Shown here: positions 35,613 through 45,793 of the stretch, in pieces | Layout: every line of letters begins with the position of its first letter | Position numbering within the stretch: the first letter of the stretch is position 1 | Assembly: GCA_934254985.1 (NCBI GenBank) | Contig: CAKQMS010000005.1 | Coordinates: 61,144 to 125,143 of the forward strand | Reading direction: 5' to 3' | Source: an uncultured Prevotella sp. | GTDB taxonomy: Bacteria > Bacteroidota > Bacteroidia > Bacteroidales > Bacteroidaceae | DNA length: 64,000 nucleotides | The notes under the pieces: generated by a model | Seen by the model: the letters and a program-made list of their open reading frames with translations, nothing else | Database searches by the model: none | Told to the model about the DNA's origin: nothing | Position numbers and translations under genes: made by a program

Positions 35613-37565
35613 TTATCTAACCAAAACCTTCTTTGTCATTTGCTTGTTGCCTGCAACAACCTTAATGATATAAGCGCCCTTGCTGAGAGTAGAATCTGCA
35701 TCTACCATACCGCCTGTAATGCTATATACATATAACTTGTCGTATTTGCCGTCGACCATAACCTTACCATTTCTTACATATACGTTGGCAACGTTGTTGT
35801 TCTCGATGGTCTCTACACCTGTTGTTGGACCGAAACCTGCTTGAGTGTGAGTAGTTCCAAGTTTTGTCTCTGTACAGTTGTATACCACATTCTTAGCGCT
35901 ATTGCTGGTATCGTATTCAGAAACAAACGCTACTACCGACATGTCGTCAATTACAGTCTTGATATTTGTTTGCTCAACCTTGTATTTACCGCTATACCAA
36001 GCCTCCTTTACAGTTTCTCCATTTACCTCCTTTTCTGAATATGTTATCATATCATCTGTCCAATAGCTTGAATGTATGCTCTCAGGAATGGTGATAGTCT
36101 TTTCCCATGTAGAAACCTTACCAGGAGTTAGGTCTGTGAGTAATATGCCCCAACTGTTGCCAGTAACTGTTCCGCGGAACACATGGTGGTGTATATATTC
36201 AGAGCCACCATTGCTCTGTGGACCTTGAATGTTGTCTTGTGTGAGGAACACGTTGAACAACACAGAGTCTGCAGTAATCTGCTCGTGAGGTTTTATCTGC
36301 AATTTAACCTTTAACTCACGTTTAGCCTCGTCAAACTTTGTGTCAAGGTTCAATGATACATAAGGCTTAGATTCTGCAGCATTAGAAATCAATGTTTTTA
36401 GATTCTTGCTATCTACTTCAATAACTGGAGCTGATGAAATATCCTGGTTCGCTTTTCTGTTTACCATTACTGCAGGAGCAAAAGTGCTCGATGGATTTGG
36501 GTAGTAGAACATGTATGCCCCATCTTCCATCATAGTGTACATGTCAGGGTAGTAGCCTGCATGATGGCTCACTTCTACAATATTCTCAGTAGAATTCTCA
36601 ATTACAGAGTTCATTGTTAAGTGACCACCAGGACAATTAGAGCAATCCTGACCTGTGAATCCTTCTACCAATATAGAACTCTCCATATTGTTTGGATAGA
36701 AGAATATGTTGCCAGTTGTTGTATTATCAGAAGTGTCGATATCGTTGTTACCACCATTCACATTGAAAATCTCTACTTCAACATTCTTCTCTCCCTCAGA
36801 GTCTGTACTAATGTCGTTTAGTGTTACATTGTATACACCCTTTGGTAGTATACTTAGGTTCTCGAAGTGCTGAGTGGTTTCTTTGCCTTCTATCTTTACT
36901 TTAGCATCAAAACTTGTGATGGTTGTTGTGCCTTCATTGATGAATCTTGCAGCAAAACTGTAGTTGTTGCCAGCCTTAAAATATCCAGCAAAGCTTGTGC
37001 GTCCCATTATCACGTCGGTATAATTAACTTCGCCATCAACATTAAAGCTAATCAAAGCACTACCTTTATTCATGCCATAGGTATCTACCCATTCGCCATC
37101 TTTATATGCAAAGTTGTAGCCATTGATATCGTACGAGCCGTCGCTAAAGAGCAATTTGTAAGTTGTTGGAATTTCAGCAGTATATCCAATATAAAGGTTT
37201 TCCTCTTCGCCTGTAATTGTGTAAGGTTTATCAAGAGTCCATTTGCATTCCTTGAATGCTTTTGTAATGGCTATAGTACCTTCGGCAATAGGAGTAGCAT
37301 CAAGCGAAGTTGTGAGGAATACATGCAGTTTTTTGTCGTTGGTGTTTACAGAGCTTACTACAAATTCAGCAAAGTCGATGGTCTTACCTTTCAAAGCCTG
37401 TAGCTTTGCTTTCGGAATTCTGATGGCTTGACCCTGCTTTTCTGTGTCACCAAGTCTAAACATGTTGGCTCTACTAATCTTTTGATTAGAATAACCAATA
37501 GTTGCTGCATTCACATTACCTGCCAACAGAAGGAAAGCAGATAGGCTAAGGAAAATCTTTCTCAT
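35613..37565 (-). CDS. Omp28-related secreted protein with thioredoxin-like CxxC and T9SS-like C-terminus
   Basis: A 650-residue exported protein (signal peptide to GNVNA, residue 20). Residues of about 20-290 are beta-rich with CARDB/Ig-like character. At 298-312 the segment ILVEGFTGQDCSNCPGG, with C308 and C311, followed by HHAGYYPDMY, matches the Omp28 family, which has a thioredoxin-like fold. The end (SKGAYIIKVVAGNKQMTKKVL) is a type A T9SS sorting domain. It is the first gene of a two-gene unit with the S8 protease, suggesting joint work at the cell surface, perhaps on host or dietary protein. Whether the CxxC is redox-active is not known. Confidence 0.85.
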   Translation of the reverse strand: MRKIFLSLSAFLLLAGNVNAATIGYSNQKISRANMFRLGDTEKQGQAIRIPKAKLQALKGKTIDFAEFVVSSVNTNDKKLHVFLTTSLDATPIAEGTIAITKAFKECKWTLDKPYTITGEEENLYIGYTAEIPTTYKLLFSDGSYDINGYNFAYKDGEWVDTYGMNKGSALISFNVDGEVNYTDVIMGRTSFAGYFKAGNNYSFAARFINEGTTTITSFDAKVKIEGKETTQHFENLSILPKGVYNVTLNDISTDSEGEKNVEVEIFNVNGGNNDIDTSDNTTTGNIFFYPNNMESSILVEGFTGQDCSNCPGGHLTMNSVIENSTENIVEVSHHAGYYPDMYTMMEDGAYMFYYPNPSSTFAPAVMVNRKANQDISSAPVIEVDSKNLKTLISNAAESKPYVSLNLDTKFDEAKRELKVKLQIKPHEQITADSVLFNVFLTQDNIQGPQSNGGSEYIHHHVFRGTVTGNSWGILLTDLTPGKVSTWEKTITIPESIHSSYWTDDMITYSEKEVNGETVKEAWYSGKYKVEQTNIKTVIDDMSVVAFVSEYDTSNSAKNVVYNCTETKLGTTHTQAGFGPTTGVETIENNNVANVYVRNGKVMVDGKYDKLYVYSITGGMVDADSTLSKGAYIIKVVAGNKQMTKKVLVR

Positions 37566-37666
37566 ACGCGCTTTTATTTTATATATGTATATTTTATATT
37601 TATAATATGTGTATTTAGTACAATTGCTGTAATTAACAGTTTGTAAGCTTAACTGTCTTTCGTATG

Positions 37667-37674
37667 CAAAATTA
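37667..37674 (-). promoter_or_regulatory. -7 promoter element for the Omp28/S8 protease unit
   Basis: On the minus strand TAATTTTG matches TAnnTTTG about 102 bp before the ATG at 37565. Confidence 0.45.
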
Positions 37675-37748
37675 CTACTTTTTATGCATATCTACAAAAT
37701 AATTATGAATTTTTCCTCCATTTGTGCTTACATTTTAAAATATTTGTT

Positions 37749-37756
37749 TACCTTTG
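37749..37756 (+). promoter_or_regulatory. -7 promoter element for the secreted protein at 37803
   Basis: TACCTTTG, with a TTTG at 37721-37724 (24-bp gap, a little long). The leader is about 45 nt. Confidence 0.5.
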
Positions 37757-37802
37757 CAGCAGATGAGGTATAATTATAGTTAAACTTTTAAAAACAATTC
37801 TT

Positions 37803-40460
37803 ATGAAAAAGTATCTACTTAGTTCGTTATTGGTATTGGGTTTAGCGCTTTATTCAACAGTTGCAGCTTGGGCTGAAAATGTAGTTTATGGTCTTATGCC
37901 ATCAAACACATATGGTGCTCGTACTACATCTTTTGATATTGATGCACTTGGCTCTGATGCTTTGAAGCTCACCCCTGATTTTGCATTTGAAAATGCAGAG
38001 GAATTTAACTGTGGTACATCTGTAGGTGATAAGTATTACGCTTTCGTTGTTAATCGTGGCGTTGACGCTCCTGCTTTTGTTACTCTCAACTTTACCACAG
38101 GTAAAATGGTTGTTGTTAATGATAAGTCTTTTACTTATGGCAAACCTGGCTTCGGTGCCAATGGTATGGCTTATGATGAGACTAATGGTAAGCTGTATGT
38201 CATTGAAGGTGTATATGATGAATCTTTAGATGCTACTGCTACTAAGCTTTATTCTGTAGATACCACAAATGGTACTCTTGCCGAAGTCGCAACATTGAAT
38301 GATAGCTATGAGGCAATAGCTTCCGACCATAAAGGCGGTTTCTATTTGGTTAAGGTCGTATCCGAAGGTAGAAAGAACTATCCTGTTCTTTATAAGGTTT
38401 CGGCTGACTTCAAAGTTTCTGAGGCTGTAGCTAACACTACTGTTAATTGCTCTTACACTACATTCAATAGTCTTGTAGCATCGAAGGATGGTAATACTGT
38501 TTATTATGCTGCAGGCAAGAGTATTTATGCTTTCGATGTAACTGCTGGTACTGTAGAAATGAAGGGTAATTTGAATTTGAACATTGCAGGTATCACATTC
38601 GATAAGTCTTCTGCTGACGGTGTAGCAGCAGAGAATATTCCTGACGATAAGCCTGCTGCAAAGCGCTTCTTGGTGATGAGAAGAATCTATGGCTCTGCTA
38701 TGGGCGATGTTCCAGATGATGTAGACTCTAAGCGTACATACTATTATTATAATGTAGATGGCAAGGAAGTAGGTTATGCTAACTATGGTCGTTTGTACAC
38801 AGATCTTGGCATTTCTGATAACTTTAATCTTGTTGATATTGCTAAGCCTGTATTTGATGAGAATGGCAACATCGTAGCAAGAAACACTTATCAGTGGGGT
38901 CCATACGATTTCTTGGATTATACATTCCAGAAGACTCCTAACTGCGAGACCTACGCATACAACGAGGCTGGTCAGCTTGTTTCTGATACCACATCTGTTT
39001 ACTATCATGAATATACATACAATGAGGATGGTACTTTGGCAACATTGAATACATACAATAAGTTTACAAAGAAACTTTCTCAGTCTATTCAGTATGTCGC
39101 TTACGATGAAAAGGGCAACCTTATCTCATATGTTTCTGATGGAAATTGGGATAGCCAGAAATATAATGGCGAAATCGAGTATGATGAAAATGGTAATAAG
39201 GTAGAAGAATACCAGTATCAGGTCGTTGATGATCCTAATATGCCAGGTTCAACAATGAATAAGTCAAAGCAGCTTGAATCTTGGAAATATGTAGATAACT
39301 GCCTTGCAGAGTATCAAAAGTTCAGATTTGATGATAATGGTGAATCTGTTCCTGAATTTAAGACAGTATACGAGCCTGTAGTAGAAGGTGATTACAACGA
39401 TGTATATGCTCGCGACTCTTCATACTTCGACAATGGCAAGAATTCAAAATGGATGGGTGAGAGTACATATAGTCGCTACACTTATGTAGACTTCACTGAT
39501 ATGGAAAAGGATACATATATGGAGCTTACAGCTGAAGTAGATGCAAAAGCATACAATACTGTAAACTTGAAGTTCAGTATGCCTCAGCTTGGTGGTGTTC
39601 AGGATTGCAAGTTCGTTATCTATCGTGATTGCACTCCTATCGATACTCTTTCTTTCGATGATTTTGTTGCAAATGCAGATCCTGAAACAGGTCTTTGCAC
39701 ATATCAGGACAAGCTCCTGAAGAATGGTACATACGATTACTTCATTCAGCCTTTGTTCACAGCATATAGTGACGATATGATGGCTGCTGATGTTGATGAA
39801 CCAGGTATCGACGATGGTGGTGTCGTTGGTCCAGAGGAGAATCCAGAAGCACAGTGGATTGGTTACTATTCTACAACTCCTGTACAGGTAACAGTTTATA
39901 CAGAGCTTCCTGCAGTAACTGATCTTGCTTTGACAGGTGGTAAGGTTGAGACTTCTGGTAGTATAGCTAACTTGCAGAAGACATACTTCGCAGCTTTTTC
40001 TTGGAAGAACCCTGAGAATATTACAGACTATGGCTTCAAGAAGAATAGTGTATACCTCGGAATGGAAGAAATGGCTTTGTCAGAAATTACTAAGGCTGAT
40101 TCTACAAGCGCAAACGTAGAACTTGCATTTGAAGAGGATACAGAGGCATATGTTGTTACAAGCTATGCTTTGGGTAATGCTATTTCTGATACAATTACTG
40201 TTAAGATTAAAGATATCGAGGCTTTTGCTACAGGTGTAGAAGGTGTAACTGTTGATGGCGCTGTAAAGGCTACATTCGCTGGTAATACTATCACTCTTAG
40301 CGACAATGCTACAGTTTCTGTATTCGCAGCAAATGGTCAGAAGGTATATGAGGAGAATAATGTAACAAGCGTTTCGCTCAACAATCTTCCTGCTGCTGCA
40401 TACATCGTATGTGTAGAAAAGAATGGTAACGTTAATGCTTACAAATATCGTGTTAAATAA
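37803..40460 (+). CDS. large secreted protein with propeller-like N-terminus, YD-like repeats and T9SS-like C-terminus
   Basis: An 885-residue exported protein (signal peptide to VAAWAEN, about residue 25) that I do not recognise as a named family. About 26-280 has repeated beta segments, resembling a propeller (GKLYVIEGVYDES, KGGFYLVKVVSEG, KDGNTVYYAAGKSIYAFDV). About 350-500 has YD-like repeats (YNEAGQLVSDTT, YNEDGTLATLNTY, YDEKGNLISYVSD, YDENGNKVEEYQ). Fibronectin-like domains follow from about 570 to 800. The C-terminus (VSVFAANGQKVYEE then AAAYIVCVEKNGNVNAYKYRVK in style) is a type A T9SS domain. It precedes another large protein of similar build, with a terminator between them. Confidence 0.72.
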   Translation: MKKYLLSSLLVLGLALYSTVAAWAENVVYGLMPSNTYGARTTSFDIDALGSDALKLTPDFAFENAEEFNCGTSVGDKYYAFVVNRGVDAPAFVTLNFTTGKMVVVNDKSFTYGKPGFGANGMAYDETNGKLYVIEGVYDESLDATATKLYSVDTTNGTLAEVATLNDSYEAIASDHKGGFYLVKVVSEGRKNYPVLYKVSADFKVSEAVANTTVNCSYTTFNSLVASKDGNTVYYAAGKSIYAFDVTAGTVEMKGNLNLNIAGITFDKSSADGVAAENIPDDKPAAKRFLVMRRIYGSAMGDVPDDVDSKRTYYYYNVDGKEVGYANYGRLYTDLGISDNFNLVDIAKPVFDENGNIVARNTYQWGPYDFLDYTFQKTPNCETYAYNEAGQLVSDTTSVYYHEYTYNEDGTLATLNTYNKFTKKLSQSIQYVAYDEKGNLISYVSDGNWDSQKYNGEIEYDENGNKVEEYQYQVVDDPNMPGSTMNKSKQLESWKYVDNCLAEYQKFRFDDNGESVPEFKTVYEPVVEGDYNDVYARDSSYFDNGKNSKWMGESTYSRYTYVDFTDMEKDTYMELTAEVDAKAYNTVNLKFSMPQLGGVQDCKFVIYRDCTPIDTLSFDDFVANADPETGLCTYQDKLLKNGTYDYFIQPLFTAYSDDMMAADVDEPGIDDGGVVGPEENPEAQWIGYYSTTPVQVTVYTELPAVTDLALTGGKVETSGSIANLQKTYFAAFSWKNPENITDYGFKKNSVYLGMEEMALSEITKADSTSANVELAFEEDTEAYVVTSYALGNAISDTITVKIKDIEAFATGVEGVTVDGAVKATFAGNTITLSDNATVSVFAANGQKVYEENNVTSVSLNNLPAAAYIVCVEKNGNVNAYKYRVK

Positions 40461-40479
40461 CATCTGATATATCTATAAT

Positions 40480-40530
40480 ATAAGTAGGTAGACTGTTGGA
40501 CTATTCGCCAATAGTCTATCTACTTATTTT
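40480..40530 (+). terminator. intrinsic terminator between the two large secreted proteins
   Basis: A 20-bp stem (40480-40499 with 40508-40527) with two G-U pairs and an 8-nt loop, followed by TTT. Confidence 0.8.
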
Positions 40531-40553
40531 CGATTTGACTAATATTAAACTTA

Positions 40554-43500
40554 ATGAGATATACAATGAAAATTCAAACTCTTTTAGCTTCGCTTCTTGT
40601 TAGTAGTGCTGCTATGGCGCAGACTCCTACTATGAAGCCTATCGTGATGAAGACCCCTAACGAGTTCCAAATCCTTGCTGCATCAGGCAATGGTAAATGG
40701 GCTTGTGGTGTTTATTCCGATTATTCAAATGTGCAGTATGGTTTCCTTTGGAATTTGGAAACTGGTGAAATCGAGATGCTCGATCCTTCTAAGCCTTCTG
40801 TAGCATGGTCTGTATCTGATGACGGTCTTGTAGTAGGTCAGTATGAAGATACTTCTTACAAGAGCAATGGTGCTGCAGTAGAACTTGCTGGCTATTGGGC
40901 TAATGGCAAGTGGAACAGATTTGAGATGCCTTCTGATGAGGTTTCCGGAGCTGGTGCAGCAAGCATTTCTCCAGACGGACATTATGTAACTGGTCATGTT
41001 GAAGAATCTGGAATCTATACTGGCTATATCTGGAAAGATGGAAAGATTGCGAAGGAATTGATAAACACCAATTGTTCTATGCCTTATGCTATAGCTCCTG
41101 ATGGACAGTCGGCTGCAGGATGGATTCAGAGGGATAATCGTACTGCATGTATTTGGGAAGCTGATGGCGAGGTGACATTCCTTTCTGATTACCAGTCGCC
41201 ATGGAGCTCTGCTCGTAAATATACTCATGATGGCAAGAACCTTCTTTATTGGGGAGGTTGGGATGATATGGAAGCTGAAAATGCATCAGTTTATGCTATA
41301 TATAACCTTGAAACAAAGGAGAAGACTGGTATTCCTCCAATTGATGAAGGTGGCAATTTCGACTTCTTTGATATTAGCGATAATCTTACTGTCGTAGGTG
41401 AGAATGGAGCTCTTGGATATATATATAAAGGTGGTAAGACTTATTATGCAACAGATTTCTTAACTGCTAATGGAGTAGACCTCTCTAAACAGCATATCTT
41501 CATGGCTCCAGAAACAGACTATTATCAGGTCTTCCGTGCAAGCACAGTTTCGGCTGATGATAATGTGATGAGCTTCCTTATCTATAATGATGATAAGGAT
41601 GAAGAAGGCAACTATGCTGTATCTATGCAGACAATGGTTGTTAAGTTCAATCAGGCTACTACAGGCCTTTGCCCATTGAGCGTAAAGGCTAAGCAGTTCT
41701 CTGGTTTGAATAGCGTAAATGTTTCTTGGAAACCTAATGTCGCTGCAGAAGGTATCAAGGGATACAATGTATACCGCGATGGCGAAAAGCTCAATAAGGA
41801 ATTGGTAACAGCAGAGAATTATCTCGATGCTAATGTTCCTTATGGCGACCATAAGTATACCATTACTGCTGTATATGCAGATGCAGAGTCGGCAAAGAGC
41901 GCAGAGGCTAACGTTGCTGTAGCTAAGCAAGTGTTGTCTACTCCTACTTCTTTGTTTGCTCAGCAGCATGGTTATAGTGCTGCATACATGGAGTGGAATA
42001 AGCCTGTTTCTAACTTCGGTTCGTTCACATATTTCGATGTAGACCATGCTCGTCAGGAGGGCTTTGGTATGAATGCCAAGGGTATGAGCTATGAAACTGC
42101 CATCCTTATGGATTCTGTAACTACAGCTGCATATAAGGGTCAGAAGATTTCTTCAGTAGGTTTCTATCCTATGTCGGAGCAAGGCTCATGGAAGGTAAAT
42201 CTCTATACCTATGATGCTAATGGAGCACTTAAGCTTCTTTATTCTCAGCCTATAACTCAGACTCTTAAATACGATGAGCGTAATGTTGTTACTCTGACAA
42301 CTCCACAGAATGTTCCTGATGGTGAGTTGCTCATTGCTATAGAGGTTGCTGTTACTACTCCTGCTGCTGAAATTACTGGTGTAGACTATGGTCACTCTAA
42401 CAAGGGCTATACCGACTTGGTACGTCTTACAACAGAGGATGACTTCTATTCTATTGGTGAGTTGATGGAGAGCAGTGGCTATCTTTATCCTGCAACATGG
42501 GCTATTGATGCAACTGTAGCTCCTGAGAACGCTGACTTGAGCAAGGATGTTGTTGATCACTTTAATGTATATGTAGATGGTACAGTTGCTGGTTCTTCAA
42601 AGACTGCAAACTATACTATTCCTACACTTGCTGAGGGTGCTCATACCGTTGGTGTAAGCTCTGTATATGGTAATGGTGAGGAGTCGGCTGTTTGCTCAAC
42701 ATCATTGAATATTGCTCACAACGCTTCTCAGCTCGCAGCTGTTGACAGTGTTGCTGTAACTGCAAATGGTAACTCTGCAATTACTGCTAAGTGGCAGGCT
42801 CCTGTAGATAAGGATAAGGTAACATTGGCATATTGTGAGGGTAAGGCTGCAAAGAATGCTCCTGTTGCTCCTGCTGAGAACAACTATAGTATTATGGTAG
42901 GTTCTATTTATACTCCTGCAATGCTTAAGGGTCGCAATGGTTATGAGATTACTTCTGTTAATTTCTATCCATTGAACGATGCTTCATTTACTGCAATCAT
43001 TTACAAGGATGATGTACAGATCAGCGAAACAGAGATCAACGATTATGAGCTAAAGCAGTGGAATACTGTTAAGCTTGCAGAGCCTATTGTTATCGATTCT
43101 AAGTCTTCTTACAAACTTGTTATCGATTGCTATGACGTAACTCCAAAATGTGCAGCAATGGCTCTTGACCAGAATATGCCAGTACAGGACTATTCAGATA
43201 TCTATTCTCTTAACGGTGAAAGCTGGAATTCTGTAACAAGTGCTTCTATTTATGGTAACTGGATGATTGGTATGAATATCGAGAATCCTAATGGAGTATC
43301 ATTGCCAGCTGTAGGCTACGATGTAAATATCGATGGCGTGAAGAAGAATACTGCTATGCTCACATCGCCAGCATTCAACTACGACTTCGGCTCTGAGGAC
43401 GCTAAGCAGCATACTATTAGCGTAGATACTTACTACAAGGTAAATGGTACAAGCGTTAAGGGTGGTGCTACTACCTTCTTCATTGGTGCAGCTGGTATTG

Positions 43501-43724
43501 CTGACAACACTATCGGTCGTATCGAGGTTGCTCAGGGTGATAACAATATCACTGTTACTGGTGCTAACGTTTCTTCAGTAGAGGTTGTTTCTGCAGCTGG
43601 TTCAACCGTAGCATCTGCTAAGGGCAACACAGTAGCTATCAATGGTCTTGCAACTGGTGTTTATGTTGTTAAGGCGGTAGTTGATGGTGAAACTATTGCA
43701 AGAAAGATTCAGATTGTGAAGTAA
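40554..43724 (+). CDS. large secreted multidomain protein with HAF-like repeats, Fn3 domains and T9SS-like C-terminus
   Basis: A 1056-residue exported protein; the ATG at 40566 (MKIQTLLASLLVSSAAMAQ) gives the neater signal peptide and may be the true start. Residues of about 40-290 hold repeats of the kind AWSVSDDGLVVGQYE, AASISPDGHYVTGHVEE and PYAIAPDGQSAAGW, like HAF/extracellular propeller repeats. Fn3-like domains occur at about 385-460 (NSVNVSWKPNVAAEGIKGYNVY in part) and again between 660 and 780, with jelly-roll segments between them. The last 70 residues are a type A T9SS domain (ATGVYVVKAVVDGETIARKIQ). The role is unknown; the build suggests a surface binding or adhesive protein. Confidence 0.72.
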   Translation: MRYTMKIQTLLASLLVSSAAMAQTPTMKPIVMKTPNEFQILAASGNGKWACGVYSDYSNVQYGFLWNLETGEIEMLDPSKPSVAWSVSDDGLVVGQYEDTSYKSNGAAVELAGYWANGKWNRFEMPSDEVSGAGAASISPDGHYVTGHVEESGIYTGYIWKDGKIAKELINTNCSMPYAIAPDGQSAAGWIQRDNRTACIWEADGEVTFLSDYQSPWSSARKYTHDGKNLLYWGGWDDMEAENASVYAIYNLETKEKTGIPPIDEGGNFDFFDISDNLTVVGENGALGYIYKGGKTYYATDFLTANGVDLSKQHIFMAPETDYYQVFRASTVSADDNVMSFLIYNDDKDEEGNYAVSMQTMVVKFNQATTGLCPLSVKAKQFSGLNSVNVSWKPNVAAEGIKGYNVYRDGEKLNKELVTAENYLDANVPYGDHKYTITAVYADAESAKSAEANVAVAKQVLSTPTSLFAQQHGYSAAYMEWNKPVSNFGSFTYFDVDHARQEGFGMNAKGMSYETAILMDSVTTAAYKGQKISSVGFYPMSEQGSWKVNLYTYDANGALKLLYSQPITQTLKYDERNVVTLTTPQNVPDGELLIAIEVAVTTPAAEITGVDYGHSNKGYTDLVRLTTEDDFYSIGELMESSGYLYPATWAIDATVAPENADLSKDVVDHFNVYVDGTVAGSSKTANYTIPTLAEGAHTVGVSSVYGNGEESAVCSTSLNIAHNASQLAAVDSVAVTANGNSAITAKWQAPVDKDKVTLAYCEGKAAKNAPVAPAENNYSIMVGSIYTPAMLKGRNGYEITSVNFYPLNDASFTAIIYKDDVQISETEINDYELKQWNTVKLAEPIVIDSKSSYKLVIDCYDVTPKCAAMALDQNMPVQDYSDIYSLNGESWNSVTSASIYGNWMIGMNIENPNGVSLPAVGYDVNIDGVKKNTAMLTSPAFNYDFGSEDAKQHTISVDTYYKVNGTSVKGGATTFFIGAAGIADNTIGRIEVAQGDNNITVTGANVSSVEVVSAAGSTVASAKGNTVAINGLATGVYVVKAVVDGETIARKIQIVK

Positions 43725-43755
43725 TAAGAAACAATAATTTGAATCCATAAATAAT

Positions 43756-43794
43756 AAAGGCAGCTATGACTTTTGTGTCGTAGCTGCCTTTTTT
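43756..43794 (+). terminator. intrinsic terminator
   Basis: A perfect 15-bp stem (43756-43770 with 43777-43791) with a TTTTGT loop and a T-run. It ends the secreted-protein gene at 43724. Confidence 0.85.
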
Positions 43795-43827
43795 AGCATC
43801 GTATATTTTCTTATTAAGAGTTATATA

Positions 43828-45135
43828 TTAATAGAAGCCTACAGAATCCCAAAGCATGAGGTCTTGACGAATATAACCTATTTTGCCATCTATCTCTGTC
43901 TTATACCACATGTAGGTTTTATCTTCGTCGGTGGTTTCTACTAATCCTAAGCATGGAAATACATCCGGTATTTCATATTGATGATAGCTGATGGTTGTGA
44001 TGACCGAACTTTTTGTTGTTGGCTTTTCCCTTACGTTGGCTTGTTTGGCTATATCGTCGTTTATTATGAGAACACCTTGACCATTTTCTGCGCTATATTC
44101 CTCTATGTGTGATTCGCTTTTCTTAACCAAGCCATAATCCTGTGCAACTACTAAATAGCTGTCGCCACTGTCGGCACAATATTGAGAAATATCTCCATTT
44201 TTCTCTATCACAACTCTGCCAAAGGTATTCCACCTGCGAGAAATGCTTGTTCTCTCCCACATAGGCGAAGATATACACATGCCTTGTTTTGGAGCAAAGT
44301 TTTTGCATTGCCATCTTATGGTGTCGCCCTTCAATATACTTGCAAATAGTTTATGCTGGTCATCATAGTCGGTAATGTAGTATATAGGCATATTTCTTGT
44401 AGAGGTGAAAGGAGCATCGCGGAATATGCTGTCTGCAAGACAAAAGTCTGTCCCCTCATCGCATGTGATGTTGAGAGTGAAGTCGTCTATCTTATGGTTT
44501 GCCCATCTTGTGGCAGGTGGTAGGCTATAAGGAATCTCGAATGTCTGTAGAACGTTATAGCTCATGCGATAGCGGTAAGTGTGGTGTACTATGTTTTTGC
44601 CTTTTTTGAAAGGGGCATCGAAATAGTAGGCATAACCAAAATAGATAAAGCTATCAAGCTCTGCATTATATAACTCATTGTCTACTGGTACTATGGAGTC
44701 GTAAGCTTCTTCACCTTTCCATTTGTTCAAGTCGAGTGGTGTGAAGTCAACTTCCTCATTTCCATCTTGGTAGTGTAAGGCTACAACGGCATTGCGATAG
44801 TTTAGTTGCTTACCATTCATTGTAGCCGTAAAGTCTTTGATATGAGGATGAATACCTTTGTGGCTTAGAGGTGAGTAGTCGTTGTATGGTGCAGTTGCTT
44901 CAAACGCCATCGTTATGTTTTTAGCTTTACCATTGTTCATAAACTCGTAGTATACATCTACTGTAGCAAAGCTATCTTTGTCTATGCTGATAGTAAGAAT
45001 CTCTTTAGCAACAGAAATATTCGTCTCCTTGATAGGTTGCAAGAAGTTGCCACTGGTGAAATATACGCCATCGTTGGCAAACAAAGAGTTCATACTTAAT
45101 AATGTCAATAGAACTGAATGATTAAAATGTTTCAT
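43828..45135 (-). CDS. secreted DUF4424-like protein with C-terminal SH3-type domain
   Basis: A 435-residue exported protein. After the signal peptide the mature N-terminus, ANDGVYFTSGNFLQPI, then ISVAKEILTISID, matches the DUF4424 family, whose members fold as beta-rich extracytoplasmic domains of unknown role. Residues of about 345-430 (VLIINDDIAKQANVREKPTT, MWYKTEIDGKIGYIRQDLM) form a bacterial SH3 domain, usually a cell-wall or peptide-binding module. The gene starts 16 bp after the stop of the kinase-like frame on the same strand, so both may be on one transcript. A ligand cannot be predicted. Confidence 0.75.
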   Translation of the reverse strand: MKHFNHSVLLTLLSMNSLFANDGVYFTSGNFLQPIKETNISVAKEILTISIDKDSFATVDVYYEFMNNGKAKNITMAFEATAPYNDYSPLSHKGIHPHIKDFTATMNGKQLNYRNAVVALHYQDGNEEVDFTPLDLNKWKGEEAYDSIVPVDNELYNAELDSFIYFGYAYYFDAPFKKGKNIVHHTYRYRMSYNVLQTFEIPYSLPPATRWANHKIDDFTLNITCDEGTDFCLADSIFRDAPFTSTRNMPIYYITDYDDQHKLFASILKGDTIRWQCKNFAPKQGMCISSPMWERTSISRRWNTFGRVVIEKNGDISQYCADSGDSYLVVAQDYGLVKKSESHIEEYSAENGQGVLIINDDIAKQANVREKPTTKSSVITTISYHQYEIPDVFPCLGLVETTDEDKTYMWYKTEIDGKIGYIRQDLMLWDSVGFY

Positions 45136-45151
45136 GTTTTAGTTTATTTGA

Positions 45152-45793
45152 TTAGAAAAGTTTTTTTAGCCAATTCTTTATATGTGTGATAATATTATTA
45201 GATCTTTTAGAATCTTGAAGAATATCATTATTCCACATATAACAATTATCACTTAATAACCAATCAATAACTTCTGGCGCAGACTTTTTAAGTTTTATAA
45301 TAGGGTCTATAAAATAAAGTACCCCATTCTCATCTTTAAGAACATTATCGCTCTCAGAACTTATATCTGTAATTGCAAGATATTCATTACCGAAATAATA
45401 GTTGTTCTCTTTATTAAGACCTAGTGCTTTAAGATGAGCTGTTATTTCTTCATCTGTAGGTATTAGTGATGCTTCGCAAAATGATTGGCTTAATATGATT
45501 CTTACATCTTCGTGAATAGATGATATTCCCAAAAATGTGTAATGTGTGGATGGAAAAAGAATATTATGAACGATATGTTCATAGATAATATCAATGGGAT
45601 GTAACTCTTTTATAACTCTTTTAGCAAATGGGTCATAAACCTTAAATACTAATCCGAGTTTTTCGTTTGCATAGACTTTACTTTCACCTGTTTGTTTAGA
45701 ATATAGGCTGCCAAACGATTCTGTTTCTGCATATTCTATATACAGATTATTATCTTTAGCTATTGAGATAAGTCGTTTGCTCTCATTCTCCTC
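45152..45793 (-). CDS. polyvalent-protein-type kinase domain, no clear start (frame-split gene)
   Basis: About 213 codons with good coding character but no ATG, GTG or TTG start at the beginning of the conserved part. The segment HNILFPSTHYTFLGI, then SQSFCEASLIPTDEEI, ITDISSESDNVLKDENG and VLYFIDP matches the kinase-like domain found in polyvalent proteins of phages and mobile elements. VFKVYDP would hold the ATP lysine, and the N of DNVL plus D of FIDP the metal ligands. It overlaps the end of a 69-codon frame in the other register (45760-45969). The two probably form one gene split by a -1 shift, either a mutation, a sequencing error or a recoding site. The frame extends to 45976 and beyond, but that part has shadow-like composition. 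Confidence 0.65.
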   Translation of the reverse strand, partial: EENESKRLISIAKDNNLYIEYAETESFGSLYSKQTGESKVYANEKLGLVFKVYDPFAKRVIKELHPIDIIYEHIVHNILFPSTHYTFLGISSIHEDVRIILSQSFCEASLIPTDEEITAHLKALGLNKENNYYFGNEYLAITDISSESDNVLKDENGVLYFIDPIIKLKKSAPEVIDWLLSDNCYMWNNDILQDSKRSNNIITHIKNWLKKLF

